A stretch of DNA of 64,000 nucleotides, from NCBI RefSeq assembly GCF_900168115.1, contig NZ_FUZC01000009.1, forward strand, positions 62,001-126,000. Direction: 5' to 3'. Shown piece after piece: positions 43,928 to 53,647 of this stretch. Numbering within the stretch: the first letter of the stretch is position 1; the number at the start of each line of letters is the position of its first letter. The notes below the pieces were generated by a model. It saw only the letters and a list, made by a program, of their open reading frames with translations. It searched no databases and was not told where the DNA came from. The translations under genes and the position numbers were made by a program. Source of the stretch: Salegentibacter salinarum (lineage in GTDB: Bacteria > Bacteroidota > Bacteroidia > Flavobacteriales > Flavobacteriaceae).

Positions 43928-45145
43928 TTGAAGAGCATTCTTTTTAAAATATGGAAATTTCCTAAATTATCGGAAACCTTTGTGGTTAATCAGATAGTCA
44001 CAGCTATCAAACTAGGTTACGAGGTAAGGATCTTAACCGAAGAATTTTGTGATATTTCAGAAAATGCAAATAAAGATCTCTTTCGGCAATATGAGCTTGA
44101 AAATAAGTTGATCCTGGAAGATTATAATATTCCTGAAACGAAGAGGGGACGAGCATTCAAGGGAATGAGTTTGATAATTAAAAGATGGGATCTTTTTAAG
44201 CCATTGCTTATATTTTACAAATCCAGCAATAGAAAAGGTTTCTTTCCCATCTTTCAATTTTTCTTTTATGCATCCTTACGAAATTATGAAGTTATTCATA
44301 TTCAGTTTGGGACTAATAAAGATCCTATTGACATTCTAAAAAAGAATGGTTTCCTGAAAAGTAGGATAATTACCAGCTTTCACGGTCATGATCTTCACTT
44401 TCCAATTAATAATCAAATTCTGGAAGATGGATATTATGATAACCTATTTGAGGTAGCCGACGTGCTGGTTTGTAATACAACCTATTTAAAAGAAAAGTTA
44501 AAAACTTTGAGAGCACCTGAAAATAAGATTGAAACCATACCTGTAACCGTTGATACTGATACTTTTCGGCCTGCTGCTTTTCATAGAGATAAGAATAAAT
44601 TAAAATTAATGACTGTTGGCAGAATGGATCAATTGAAGGGCCAGGAATACGGAATAAAAGCAGTAAATTTATTAATAAAGAAAGGTATAGATGTACAATA
44701 TATACTAGTGGGAACCGGTATTTATGAAGAAAGACTAAAAAAAATGGTTGATGAATTGGGATTAAATGGAAATATTTCCTTCAAAGGAAAAACTAATCCA
44801 AAGGATGTTGCCAAATTATTGCAAAGCGCCGATATATTTTTAATGACCTCCGTGACAAATAAAGTTGGAATGCAGGAAAGTCAGGGCTTGGTGACTGCCG
44901 AGGCACAGGCCTGTGGATTACCGGTGATAGCCTTTGATACAGGAGGAGTGAAATATACTCTTAAAGATGGCCAAACTGGATTTTTGTGCAGGGAAAAGGA
45001 GGTTAATGCTATGGCTGATAAGATCGAACTTCTTATAAATAATCCCAAATTAAGAGAAGAAATAGGAAAGAAGGCCAGAGAGTTTATTGAGAAAGAATAT
45101 TCGGAGATTGCGGTTATGAATAAATGGCAAGATATTTACGGTTAA
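43928..45145 (+). CDS. Glycosyltransferase family 4
   Basis: A 405-residue GT-B enzyme of the same WcaL/AmsK-like branch as the gene at 39678 (KLSETFVVNQI, HIQFGTNKDPID, FHGHDL). The junction is VGRMDQLKGQEYGI and the donor site is ESQGLVTAEAQACGLPVIAFDTGG. It begins with TTG (43928), 12 bases after the last GT2 copy. It probably adds a sugar in the same polymer. Confidence 0.87.
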   Translation: MKSILFKIWKFPKLSETFVVNQIVTAIKLGYEVRILTEEFCDISENANKDLFRQYELENKLILEDYNIPETKRGRAFKGMSLIIKRWDLFKPLLIFYKSSNRKGFFPIFQFFFYASLRNYEVIHIQFGTNKDPIDILKKNGFLKSRIITSFHGHDLHFPINNQILEDGYYDNLFEVADVLVCNTTYLKEKLKTLRAPENKIETIPVTVDTDTFRPAAFHRDKNKLKLMTVGRMDQLKGQEYGIKAVNLLIKKGIDVQYILVGTGIYEERLKKMVDELGLNGNISFKGKTNPKDVAKLLQSADIFLMTSVTNKVGMQESQGLVTAEAQACGLPVIAFDTGGVKYTLKDGQTGFLCREKEVNAMADKIELLINNPKLREEIGKKAREFIEKEYSEIAVMNKWQDIYG

Positions 45146-45172
45146 TGTTATTACAAATAGTACCTATATAGA

Positions 45173-45931
45173 ATGAAAAATATTATAAAAAAATATACAG
45201 ATAGGCCGGGCTATAAAATTGTTAGAAAATTATCTAGAAGATTAGGTTATGATCTAATTCCTCTTACCATAGATAAAATTGGTAGAGACCCATACCTTGA
45301 TATGAAGAAATTTATTATTAATGATCATCCTGTTTTTTTTGATGTTGGAGCAAATTATGGTCAAACAATAGATGAGATAACCGATGTTTTTAAAAATCAT
45401 GAAATTCATTCTTTTGAACCAGGCCCTGACGTTTTTGAATATTTAAAGAATAAAAAATCTCATAAGAAAAATATTAATATTTGGAATTATGGGATTGGGT
45501 CAGCAAAAAGCCATTTATTATTGAACCAAAACACAAATAGGAACATGAGTTCCTTTCTTGAAATAGGAAATGATGGTTGGGGAGCAATTGAAGGTCAAAC
45601 TTCTGTTCCTGTAACTACTATTGATGATTTTTGTAAAGAACAAGAAATTGAAAGAATTGATGTTTTAAAAATAGATACTCAAGGGTTCGAACTTGAGGTG
45701 TTTAAAGGGTCTAAACAATCTATGCAAGAAAACAGGATAGGCTTACTGTATTTTGAAGTAACCTTTATTGATATGTACCAAAACTTACCCTCCTTTGGCG
45801 AGTTGTTTGACTTTGCTGTAGAGAATGGGTTTGAACTAATTACTATTTATCCAATAAAGTATAAAAACAATAGGGCTGGTTGGACAGATGTTTTGTTCAG
45901 ACATAAGAATTATAATCTTACCAAAAACTAA
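45173..45931 (+). CDS. FkbM family methyltransferase
   Basis: A 252-residue FkbM enzyme, third in the window and shortest. SAM motif FFDVGANYGQ (55-64), HSFEPGPDVFEYL, and IDVLKIDTQGFELEVFKGS. It follows the GT4 gene by 27 bases and would methylate a sugar hydroxyl. It ends the transcript before the gap of 109 bases in which a promoter-like site sits. Confidence 0.87.
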   Translation: MKNIIKKYTDRPGYKIVRKLSRRLGYDLIPLTIDKIGRDPYLDMKKFIINDHPVFFDVGANYGQTIDEITDVFKNHEIHSFEPGPDVFEYLKNKKSHKKNINIWNYGIGSAKSHLLLNQNTNRNMSSFLEIGNDGWGAIEGQTSVPVTTIDDFCKEQEIERIDVLKIDTQGFELEVFKGSKQSMQENRIGLLYFEVTFIDMYQNLPSFGELFDFAVENGFELITIYPIKYKNNRAGWTDVLFRHKNYNLTKN

Positions 45932-45994
45932 GAAACCTTATTTAATCTTTCTATTAGAGTCCCTCAAGTTAAGTTTGAATTCCTGCTCTCATAC

Positions 45995-46026
45995 TTGTGT
46001 TTTAATCTGGAGGCTTCTTATATTCG
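45995..46026 (+). promoter_or_regulatory. Candidate -33/-7 promoter for the GT2 gene at 46041
   Basis: TTG (45995-45997), a 21-base spacer and TATATTCG (46019-46026), one base off TAnnTTTG. The same TATATTCG octamer precedes the PhnA gene (10160). It lies 14 bases before the start codon, which would give a very short leader. Confidence 0.4.
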
Positions 46027-46040
46027 TTTAAATTTATGCT

Positions 46041-46874
46041 ATGCAACAAGAAATAATATCCATAATTATCCCTTGTTTTAATGATGCTGAATATATAGAG
46101 CAGGCTATAAATTCGGCCTTAGTTCAATCCTGGCCAAAGAAGGAGGTTATCGTAGTAGACGACGGCTCCCATACCGACACTAAGATTAAATTAAAATCTC
46201 TGGAGCCGAGGATTAATAGACTTATAACCCAGGAAAATAAGGGAGTAAGTGCGGCCCGAAATGAAGGAATAAAAGTTGCCAAGGGGGAGTACATATTGGT
46301 GTTGGATAGTGATGATTATTTTGAACCGAAATTTTGTGAAAAAGCCATAGATGTACTTTTGAAAGATACCGATGTGAAACTTGTTACATGTTATTCTAAC
46401 TGGTTTTCTAAAGGAAATAATAAACTTTTTAAACCTTCTGGCGGTCAATTGGAAGACATTCTGCTGAAAAATATAGCCATGGGCTCGTCTATGTTTCGGA
46501 AAAGTGATTGGAAAGCAGTGGGAGGTTATGATGAAATAATGCTAAAAGGTTTTGAAGATTGGGAGTTCTATATCAGGTTGTTAAAAAATGGAGGTTATGC
46601 ATACGTTATTCCTGAAATGCTGTTCAACTATAGAAATAAGCAGAATTCAAGGAATAAAAAAGCTAACCTTGCCATGTATGCCATTAAGGAATATATTTAT
46701 AACAAACACGCCGAACTATATAAGGAACATTTTTCTTTATTTATCCATGAATGGTTGAAGTCTACAAAAAAAAATGAAGCATTTAAACAACAGGTTATGG
46801 ATAGTGTGGACTATAAGATTGGGAATAAATTATTGAAACCTTTGAGAGCTTTAGGAATGTTCAAAAAGAAATGA
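46041..46874 (+). CDS. Glycosyltransferase family 2
   Basis: A 277-residue GT2 enzyme. Marks are SIIIPCFNDAEYIEQAINS, VVDDGSHTDTK, GVSAARNEGIKVAKG and the metal site LDSDDYFEP. It also keeps GGYDEIMLKGFEDWEFYIRL, the segment that contacts the acceptor in this subgroup. It starts a run of three genes (46041-48896) with small gaps or overlaps. Confidence 0.88.
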   Translation: MQQEIISIIIPCFNDAEYIEQAINSALVQSWPKKEVIVVDDGSHTDTKIKLKSLEPRINRLITQENKGVSAARNEGIKVAKGEYILVLDSDDYFEPKFCEKAIDVLLKDTDVKLVTCYSNWFSKGNNKLFKPSGGQLEDILLKNIAMGSSMFRKSDWKAVGGYDEIMLKGFEDWEFYIRLLKNGGYAYVIPEMLFNYRNKQNSRNKKANLAMYAIKEYIYNKHAELYKEHFSLFIHEWLKSTKKNEAFKQQVMDSVDYKIGNKLLKPLRALGMFKKK

Positions 46875-46884
46875 CTTCCATAAA

Positions 46885-47964
46885 ATGATTTTTTATAAAG
46901 CGAGAAGAAGATTAAGGAAATGGCTAATGGATAATTATTGGTTTTATAAAACTATAATCCTTAAAAGATTTGAGTCCGTTCCAAAGAACCAAAAAAAAGT
47001 GTTTATAGAGATTGATCATATCACTCTAAATAGATATCTGTATAATTTTATTAAATTTTTCACTCTTAATAATTATACAGTTTATATCCCTAAGAATAAA
47101 AGGGTGATTAGTGTACTAAACCAAAAAAAGGGGGAATTCGTTTATGGTTCATGGATTTTAAAAGAGCGGGTAAGAATAGGTGAACCTGAAAATGCTGATC
47201 TAGTAATAGGAAAAAACCAATTAAGTAATAACTATTTCAGAGGAAAAGTTGGAAATAGCTACCATGTCCCTATGAGTGAATATCCGGGTATTTACAGACA
47301 TGGTTTTTTTAATGAGGTAGAGAGCATTCAACTAAAACGTAAAAGATCTATTTTTATGTCGGGGAATATTGATGCTGCATTTTATAATAACATATCTAAG
47401 GCAGGTTTCTTTGAAATTCCTAGTAGAAGTCAAGTAGCTGATTTTTTAAAAAAAAAACCGTATAGCCTTGAATTTAATAACTTATTAGAATTAAAAAGTT
47501 TCATAAATGAAGAAGCTGATTATAAAGTTGTACTGGTCGATACATCAAAACAGTTTAGAATTCCTTTGAAAGAACTCAAAAATATACTTCAGAAATTTAA
47601 TTTTTATCTGGCTCTTCCTGGTATTCTTATCCCTCAGTCTCATAATCTTATCGAAGCTATGTCCGTTGGCTGTATACCTGTAATTCATAGAACCTATGCT
47701 GAGCTAATGTTTCCTCCCTTAAAAAATATGGAGACAGCGCTTGTATATGATTCTTGGAGTGAACTTGATGAAATAATTTTGTACTCATTTAACCTGGAGA
47801 AGAGTATTTTAAATTCGTTACGTGAAAATGTACTTGAATATTTTAGCAAATATCTTTCGCCTGGGGCAGTAGTTAAGAAGATTGAGGAGAACGACTTTTC
47901 TACTATATATATTCAGGCAGAAGAAGAGAGCTTGACATTGCTAAAGAAAGATATTTCAGAATGA
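46885..47964 (+). CDS. Exostosin-like glycosyltransferase (GT47-like), tentative
   Basis: A 359-residue protein. Most of it is unlike common bacterial glycosyltransferases. The C-terminal half carries FYLALPGILIPQSHNLIEAMSVGCIPVI (239-266), the pattern of exostosin domains in which a small-residue patch and an EAM...GCIPVI block form the donor site. It lacks a membrane anchor. It sits between two GT2 genes and overlaps the second by 4 bases. Confidence 0.6.
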   Translation: MIFYKARRRLRKWLMDNYWFYKTIILKRFESVPKNQKKVFIEIDHITLNRYLYNFIKFFTLNNYTVYIPKNKRVISVLNQKKGEFVYGSWILKERVRIGEPENADLVIGKNQLSNNYFRGKVGNSYHVPMSEYPGIYRHGFFNEVESIQLKRKRSIFMSGNIDAAFYNNISKAGFFEIPSRSQVADFLKKKPYSLEFNNLLELKSFINEEADYKVVLVDTSKQFRIPLKELKNILQKFNFYLALPGILIPQSHNLIEAMSVGCIPVIHRTYAELMFPPLKNMETALVYDSWSELDEIILYSFNLEKSILNSLRENVLEYFSKYLSPGAVVKKIEENDFSTIYIQAEEESLTLLKKDISE

Positions 47965-48896
47965 CAAAAGAACTACCTCTTATTTCCATTGTAATGGCCA
48001 CATATAACCGGGCTCACCTTATAAAAGAATCGTTGATCGCGATCTCAGAACAGTCTTATCAAAACTGGGAGTGTCTTATTATTGATGATGGGAGTAAAGA
48101 TAAGACTCAGGAAATTGTAGAAAAATTTGGGAATAAAGACTTAAGATTTAAATATTCTAAAAGAGGTTCTAATCATAAGAAAGGCCTGCCAGGTTCAAGA
48201 AATCATGGAATATCTTTAATAAAAGGAGAGTATATTATTTTCTTTGATGATGATGACATCCCACATCCGGATTGCTTAAAATGGAGTATTGAGGAAATTT
48301 TAAACTATAAGGCTGATTACTGTAGGTTTTTAAGGTCTGTTTTTTTTCAAGATTTAAATAAAAATTTTAATAGGTTGCGGGATTATGCAATTATCCAACA
48401 TACACCATTGAACGTGAATGAAATGATTACAGGAGATGTTCCATTTAACTCTTGTCAGGTTCTTTGGAAGTCCGAATGTTTTAATAACGAAATTTTTAAT
48501 GAAGCTTTAATGTTTGCAGAGGAGTGGGAATTGTATACACGCATTTTACTAAAAGAACCAAAAGGAATTACAATAAAAAAACCTCTTTATTTCGGAAGAA
48601 AACATGCTGTCTCTAATACTGGGGAATTTAGAAAAGCTGATATATCAAGAGTCGATTCAAAGATTTACGCTGCTAGGTTAATAGTAGCTCACCTTTCTCA
48701 GGTTAGTACTCTCTCAAGCAGAATGACTAATTTTTTTATCAGAATGGGATTTAACCTTAAATCTTATAATTTGATAAAAGAAGTACTTAATAATAGCAAT
48801 CTAAATTTTTTAGAAAAGTTTAAATACAGGTTAGGTTTTGCAATCTATCCGCTAATAAAGCCAATTTTAAGACTTAAAGGCTCGGTAATTAAATAG
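47961..48896 (+). CDS. Glycosyltransferase family 2
   Basis: A 311-residue GT2 enzyme. It begins with PLISIVMATYNRAHLI and has WECLIIDDGSKDKT, GLPGSRNHGISLIKG and the metal site FDDDDIPHP. It resembles the tandem GT2 copies at 41-43 kb in its N-terminus but is more distant. It overlaps, tail to tail, the last 8 bases of wecB, which lies on the other strand. Confidence 0.87.
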   Translation: MTKELPLISIVMATYNRAHLIKESLIAISEQSYQNWECLIIDDGSKDKTQEIVEKFGNKDLRFKYSKRGSNHKKGLPGSRNHGISLIKGEYIIFFDDDDIPHPDCLKWSIEEILNYKADYCRFLRSVFFQDLNKNFNRLRDYAIIQHTPLNVNEMITGDVPFNSCQVLWKSECFNNEIFNEALMFAEEWELYTRILLKEPKGITIKKPLYFGRKHAVSNTGEFRKADISRVDSKIYAARLIVAHLSQVSTLSSRMTNFFIRMGFNLKSYNLIKEVLNNSNLNFLEKFKYRLGFAIYPLIKPILRLKGSVIK

Positions 48897-49965
48897 TAAT
48901 TAAAGATTTGATAATCCTCTCTCCTGTTTTCCCATCCCAGTATTCAGGAATATTGCCTTGTTTCCAATTATCTTTAAAAAGTTTATGTAAGGCCTGTGCA
49001 ATATTCTCCGGATTTGTACCAATCAATTCGTTAGTTCCGAGTTTGATTGTTTCTGGTCTTTCGGTATTTTCTCTGAGAGTAAGGCAGGGAACACTCAGCA
49101 CAGTTGTTTCTTCTGTTATCCCACCGGAATCGGTGAGGACAGCTTTGGCATTTTGCACCAGGTAATTAAATTCAAGGTAACCCAGGGGATTAGTTAAATA
49201 AAAGTTATCGGCCTCAAAGCTTAGATCTTTCATAATTACGACGGTACGTGGATGAACGGGAAAAATAACAGGGAGGTTCCGGGAGTTTTTCAAGATTGAA
49301 TTTATTGTAATTTCCAATTGTTTTTCTTCATCAACGTTACCCGGTCTGTGAAGAGTTAGGAGCAGGTATTGCTGAGGTTTGAGATTTACCTCTTTCCAGA
49401 TATTAGGAGCTTTAAATTTTGATTGAAACCTTAGTAGTGTATCTATCATCGTATTACCTACGAAATAAACATGGTCTTTATCTTTTCCCGCATCCAACAG
49501 GGTTTTGGAGGCTTCTGGAGTGGTAGTGAAAAAATAATCAGCTATACTATCGATTAGCACCCGGTTGACTTCTTCAGGCATTGTCCAGTCGTAGGAACGT
49601 AGACCGGCTTCCACATGGGCTATTTTGATATTTAATTTCTTAGCTGTGATGGCACAGACCATGCTGGAAGTAACATCGCCTACCACCATGCATAAATCCG
49701 GTTTTTCCTCCAGTAAGAGCTTTTCATAGGCCAGCATTATCGCTGCACTTTGCCTGGCCTGGCTCCCACTACCAACCCCCAGGTTGAAATGTGGAGAAGG
49801 TAATTCTAAATCTTTAAAAATATTTTCGCTTAGGCTGTCGTCGTAATGCTGCCCGGTATGGATGAATCGATAATTAATATTCTGTCCATAATTTTCTATA
49901 GCGTATATGATAGCAGCGATTTTTACGAAATTTGGTCGGGTTCCGGCGATGAGGTCGAGTTGCAT
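48889..49965 (-). CDS. wecB: UDP-N-acetylglucosamine 2-epimerase, non-hydrolysing
   Basis: A 358-residue non-hydrolysing epimerase, which interconverts UDP-GlcNAc and UDP-ManNAc. Marks are AGTRPNFVKIAAIIYAI, HTGQHYDDSLSENIF, VEAGLRSYDWTMPEEVNR, LTLHRPGNVDEEKQL and LTDSGGITEETTVLSVPCL. No UDP-ManNAc dehydrogenase (wecC) is in the window, so UDP-ManNAc may be used directly or oxidised by an enzyme elsewhere. It is divergent from the glycosyltransferase gene at 50060. Confidence 0.92.
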   Translation of the reverse strand: MQLDLIAGTRPNFVKIAAIIYAIENYGQNINYRFIHTGQHYDDSLSENIFKDLELPSPHFNLGVGSGSQARQSAAIMLAYEKLLLEEKPDLCMVVGDVTSSMVCAITAKKLNIKIAHVEAGLRSYDWTMPEEVNRVLIDSIADYFFTTTPEASKTLLDAGKDKDHVYFVGNTMIDTLLRFQSKFKAPNIWKEVNLKPQQYLLLTLHRPGNVDEEKQLEITINSILKNSRNLPVIFPVHPRTVVIMKDLSFEADNFYLTNPLGYLEFNYLVQNAKAVLTDSGGITEETTVLSVPCLTLRENTERPETIKLGTNELIGTNPENIAQALHKLFKDNWKQGNIPEYWDGKTGERIIKSLITI

Positions 49966-50059
49966 AGGACTAAGATAAAAATTATACTGTAAAATTTATG
50001 ATTTACTTAAACTTGGAAGATGAAACTTAAAAGTTTAGTTTTACAACAAAGCCGGATAC

Positions 50060-51313
50060 TTGAATAAAAAAGAAATTAAAAGAATACTGGTCGTTGCGGA
50101 ATCTATTGATGTAGAGGATAGCAGCGGGACCAAGGGCAGGGTGGCCCTTATTAAAAACCTTCATAAAGCCGGTTTTGAGCTGCAGGTATTTCACTACACC
50201 CGAAACGATATTGATCTTCCCGGAATACCTTGTTTTCACATCAAAGAAAACAGAGGCAGCTTTTTATTTTTTTTAAGCAGGCTGGAAAGATATATAAGAT
50301 ACTGGTTAAAAATTAATCCTAATAAATATATTGAAAATCTGTTCGGATTTTCATTTACCTTATTCAATGACCGCAATAGTATTGCAGCGGGTTTAAAAAA
50401 AATAAGGGGTTTTGAGCCCGATCTGGTTCTAACTTTAAGCAAGGGCGGAAGTTTTCGGCCACATCATGCGCTTTTAAAGTTTCCTAAGTGGCATCCTAAA
50501 TGGATGGCTTATATTCACGATCCATATCCCATGCATTCTTATCCCAGGCCTTATGATTATGTGGAGCCGGGTCACCAGAAAAAAAGAAAGTTTTTCTTGA
50601 GTGTAGCCGCTAAAGCCAAATATGCGGCTTATCCCAGTAAATTACTGGCAGAATGGATGAGAAGTTATTACGGTGGACTTAAAGGGAAAACTGTGATAAT
50701 CCCTCATCAAATAGATGAAGATGAGATGAAATTGCCTGCTTTGCCAGAATTCTTTCAAAAAGGTGCTTTTACAATTGTCCACGCAGGTGCTTTGATGGGG
50801 GCGAGAAATCCAAAGGGCTTAATAAGTGCATATAAGAAATTTCTGAAAGAGGTGCCTGAAGCGATACCGGAAAGCCAACTCATCTTTTTAGGTGCAAAAT
50901 CAGGCTATACCCGGGAGTTTGAAGAAATAAAAAAGGAAATCCCTCAGTTTTATAGTAGTGTAGATTATTTGCCTTTTAAGCAGGTACAGGCCATTCAGAA
51001 AAATGCCGCGGTTAATGTGATCCTTGAAGCCAAAGGGCCAATAAGTCCTTTTCTTCCGGGGAAATTTCCACATTGTATCGCTGCAGAAAAACCCATCTTA
51101 CTTTTAGGACCTTACTATAGTGAGAGCCGAAGACTTTTAGGAGAAGATTATCCCTGGTGGAGCGAGATTAATGAGGTGGAAAAGATTTTTATGATTATTA
51201 AGAGGCTGTATCAAAAATGGAAATCAGATGAGAATCAACTGGATTATAATTACAGTGAACTTAAATATTATCTTTCAGCAGAATATTTAAGTAGTCAATT
51301 TTCAGAATTATAG
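50060..51313 (+). CDS. Glycosyltransferase (GT4-like)
   Basis: A 417-residue GT-B-like protein. The N-terminal ILVVAESIDVEDSSGTKGRVALIKNL and a DPYPMHSYPRPYDYVEPGH segment mark a group found in Bacteroidetes polysaccharide loci. The C-terminal half, with VHAGALMGARNPKGLISAYKKFL and the weakly conserved PFLPGKFPHCIAAEKPILLLG, lacks a clear EX7E. The start is TTG (50060). The acceptor is unknown. Confidence 0.72.
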   Translation: MNKKEIKRILVVAESIDVEDSSGTKGRVALIKNLHKAGFELQVFHYTRNDIDLPGIPCFHIKENRGSFLFFLSRLERYIRYWLKINPNKYIENLFGFSFTLFNDRNSIAAGLKKIRGFEPDLVLTLSKGGSFRPHHALLKFPKWHPKWMAYIHDPYPMHSYPRPYDYVEPGHQKKRKFFLSVAAKAKYAAYPSKLLAEWMRSYYGGLKGKTVIIPHQIDEDEMKLPALPEFFQKGAFTIVHAGALMGARNPKGLISAYKKFLKEVPEAIPESQLIFLGAKSGYTREFEEIKKEIPQFYSSVDYLPFKQVQAIQKNAAVNVILEAKGPISPFLPGKFPHCIAAEKPILLLGPYYSESRRLLGEDYPWWSEINEVEKIFMIIKRLYQKWKSDENQLDYNYSELKYYLSAEYLSSQFSEL

Positions 51314-51413
51314 ATCAAACCAGCCTGTTGCTGGGCTCAAATAGTGGCAGCAAACAGAAATATGATTTTAAGTTTTTATCTAATTCCTAAATTGGGATTA
51401 TAATTATATACAG

Positions 51414-52559
51414 ATGAAAATACTAATGCTCTCCATATTTGCTCCCCATTTTTTCAACTGGACAGAACAGTTAAATGATTCGGGGCACGAAGTATACTGG
51501 CTGGATATTTTTGATTCCAATACTAAAGTAGAGCAGATCGATTTTGCAGAACAAATCATAGGTTGGCGTTATAGATGGAATCATCCAGGGAGATATTTCC
51601 TAAAAAAAAATGCTATAGGCTTGACCCGCCTTATAAATATTTTCAACGAGAGAAATTTACAGAGACAACTGGAAAAACAAATAAAGAGAATAGAGCCCGA
51701 TGTGGTACATAGTTTTGTGATGTATCTTGGAGGAGCTCCTGCCTTACCTGTAATGAAAAAATTTCCCGACCTGCAATGGGTATATACCGCCTGGGGCAGC
51801 GATATGTATTATTACCAAAAGCGACCTGAACATCTTGAAGGCATGAGAAAAACCTTGCCGCATATGAATTATATGTTTGCCGATTGCAGGAGAGATTATA
51901 GTATAGCTAAAGACCATGGTTTTAAAGGTGAATTTCTTGGCGTCTATCCGGGGGGAGGTGGTTTTGATTTCGAAAGTTTTGATCCTTTTATGATGGATGA
52001 GGAAGACAGAAATGTTATTCTAATTAAAGGATATCAGGGACTTCACGGGCAGTGTATATCGGTTCTAAGGGGAATTCTGGAATTAAAGGAAAAATTGGAG
52101 GCTTACAAGATTGTAGTATTTGGAGCAGCTCCGGAGGTTTTTAAATTTGTAGAAACTTCTTCTATAAAAGAATTTAAAAACCTGGAAGTAGTTGGAAAAC
52201 TTCCGTACCAAAAGCTGATGGAATTGATGGGGCAGTCTTTTATCTATATAGGAAATAGTAGTTCTGATGGGATGCCTAATACTTTACTCGAGGCTATAAT
52301 CATGGAAGTCTTTCCCATCCAATCTAATCCAGGAGGAGCAACAGCTGAAATAATAGATCATAAGAGAAACGGACTATTAATTGAAGATCCTGAAAATTTC
52401 AAAGCTATTGCAGGACTTTTGAAAAAGGCTATAGATAATCCTGAATTAAGAATAAATGCTATTAACTGGAATTCAGATAGAATTAAGCCGGAACTGGCAA
52501 GGGAACGAATTAGAAAGAGAGTGCTGGAAGCTTATCAAAAAATTGAAGAGAATCTCTAA
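51414..52559 (+). CDS. Glycosyltransferase family 4
   Basis: A 381-residue GT-B enzyme: PDVVHSFVMYLGGAPALPVM, WVYTAWGSDMYYYQ, GVYPGGGGFDF, and the donor site DGMPNTLLEAIIMEVFPIQSNPGG. It ends at 52559, where the TAA is shared (TAATG) with the start of the next GT2 gene, indicating coupling. Confidence 0.85.
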   Translation: MKILMLSIFAPHFFNWTEQLNDSGHEVYWLDIFDSNTKVEQIDFAEQIIGWRYRWNHPGRYFLKKNAIGLTRLINIFNERNLQRQLEKQIKRIEPDVVHSFVMYLGGAPALPVMKKFPDLQWVYTAWGSDMYYYQKRPEHLEGMRKTLPHMNYMFADCRRDYSIAKDHGFKGEFLGVYPGGGGFDFESFDPFMMDEEDRNVILIKGYQGLHGQCISVLRGILELKEKLEAYKIVVFGAAPEVFKFVETSSIKEFKNLEVVGKLPYQKLMELMGQSFIYIGNSSSDGMPNTLLEAIIMEVFPIQSNPGGATAEIIDHKRNGLLIEDPENFKAIAGLLKKAIDNPELRINAINWNSDRIKPELARERIRKRVLEAYQKIEENL

Positions 52560-53647
52560 TGAAGCCAATGATATCCATAATTTACGCCCATAGAAACAGG
52601 GATACCGAAAGAATTAAGATTTCTTTTGAATCGCTTAAGAAACAAAAGCTTCAGAATTTTGAAGTGATCTTTGTAGATTATGGAAGCGAGGATAGCCTTG
52701 TGAAAGAATTGGAAAAACTTGCGGAGGTATTTTCTTTTGTTCACTTCTACCATCTCCCTGTTCCCCAGGTTTTATGGAATAAAAGCAAAGCCCTTAACTA
52801 TGGGATAACAAAAGCGAGCGGAGAATATGTTTTTATCGCGGATATCGACCTTGTTTTTTATCCTGAAACTTCTGTGGTATGGGAGGAACTTAAAAACCCC
52901 GATAAATTTTATTTGTTCAGGCTTGGTTTCTTAGATAAAAAAGAATCACAACAACTTTCTACGAAATATAAATTTGAAAATTTAAACCCCGGTCGTTTCG
53001 GAAATGTAAACGGGATGATCCTTACCTCCAGGGAAAGTTTACTCAGGGTTAACGGACTGGATGAATTTTTTCATTTCTACGGGGCTGAAGACGAAGACCT
53101 GTTTGCCAGACTGGAAAATGCGGGTTATCAGAAAGAACAAAGTAAGAAAGAATACTTTTATCATAACTGGCATCCAAGTTTTTCGGGATCTGAGGACAGC
53201 CTACTTACGGGGAATCCCAGGGTGAAAAACATTATGCGCATTAATCAACGCCATTTTCAACGAAATCGGGAGCTGGGCATTATTAAACCCCTAAGGCAAC
53301 AGGGAATGGGGAGTTTTATAAGTATAAAAAAAGCACAAGCTTTAAAAAAACCGGATATAAAACTTGAGATTCCTAATATCCTGGCCCGGGTGGAGCATGT
53401 ATTAAGAGAAGAATTACAGTCACATAAAGGAGAAGTGGTTCAGGTTAAGTTTTCTGAAGACGATTATTATACTTCCTTAAAATACAGGCTAAAAAAAAGC
53501 CTGGGCAAACAAACCCAACCATATATTTCTATGAAAGAGGTAAATGATATTGTTCTAAAAGAGATTCTTTATAATTACAGGGATCATAATTATTCCTTTA
53601 TGTTGGGAAAAGATCTGAAAAGCATTGTATTTTGTCTTGAAGTATGA
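52559..53647 (+). CDS. Glycosyltransferase family 2 with galactosyltransferase C-like segment
   Basis: A 362-residue GT2 enzyme. SIIYAHRNRDTERIKISFESL, FVDYGSED, GEYVFIADIDLVFYP (metal site DID) and the later LDEFFHFYGAEDEDLFARLENAGY, which fits the Glyco_transf_7C domain of chondroitin-synthase-like enzymes. The last 100 residues are helical. It overlaps the next methyltransferase gene by 4 bases. Confidence 0.82.
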   Translation: MKPMISIIYAHRNRDTERIKISFESLKKQKLQNFEVIFVDYGSEDSLVKELEKLAEVFSFVHFYHLPVPQVLWNKSKALNYGITKASGEYVFIADIDLVFYPETSVVWEELKNPDKFYLFRLGFLDKKESQQLSTKYKFENLNPGRFGNVNGMILTSRESLLRVNGLDEFFHFYGAEDEDLFARLENAGYQKEQSKKEYFYHNWHPSFSGSEDSLLTGNPRVKNIMRINQRHFQRNRELGIIKPLRQQGMGSFISIKKAQALKKPDIKLEIPNILARVEHVLREELQSHKGEVVQVKFSEDDYYTSLKYRLKKSLGKQTQPYISMKEVNDIVLKEILYNYRDHNYSFMLGKDLKSIVFCLEV

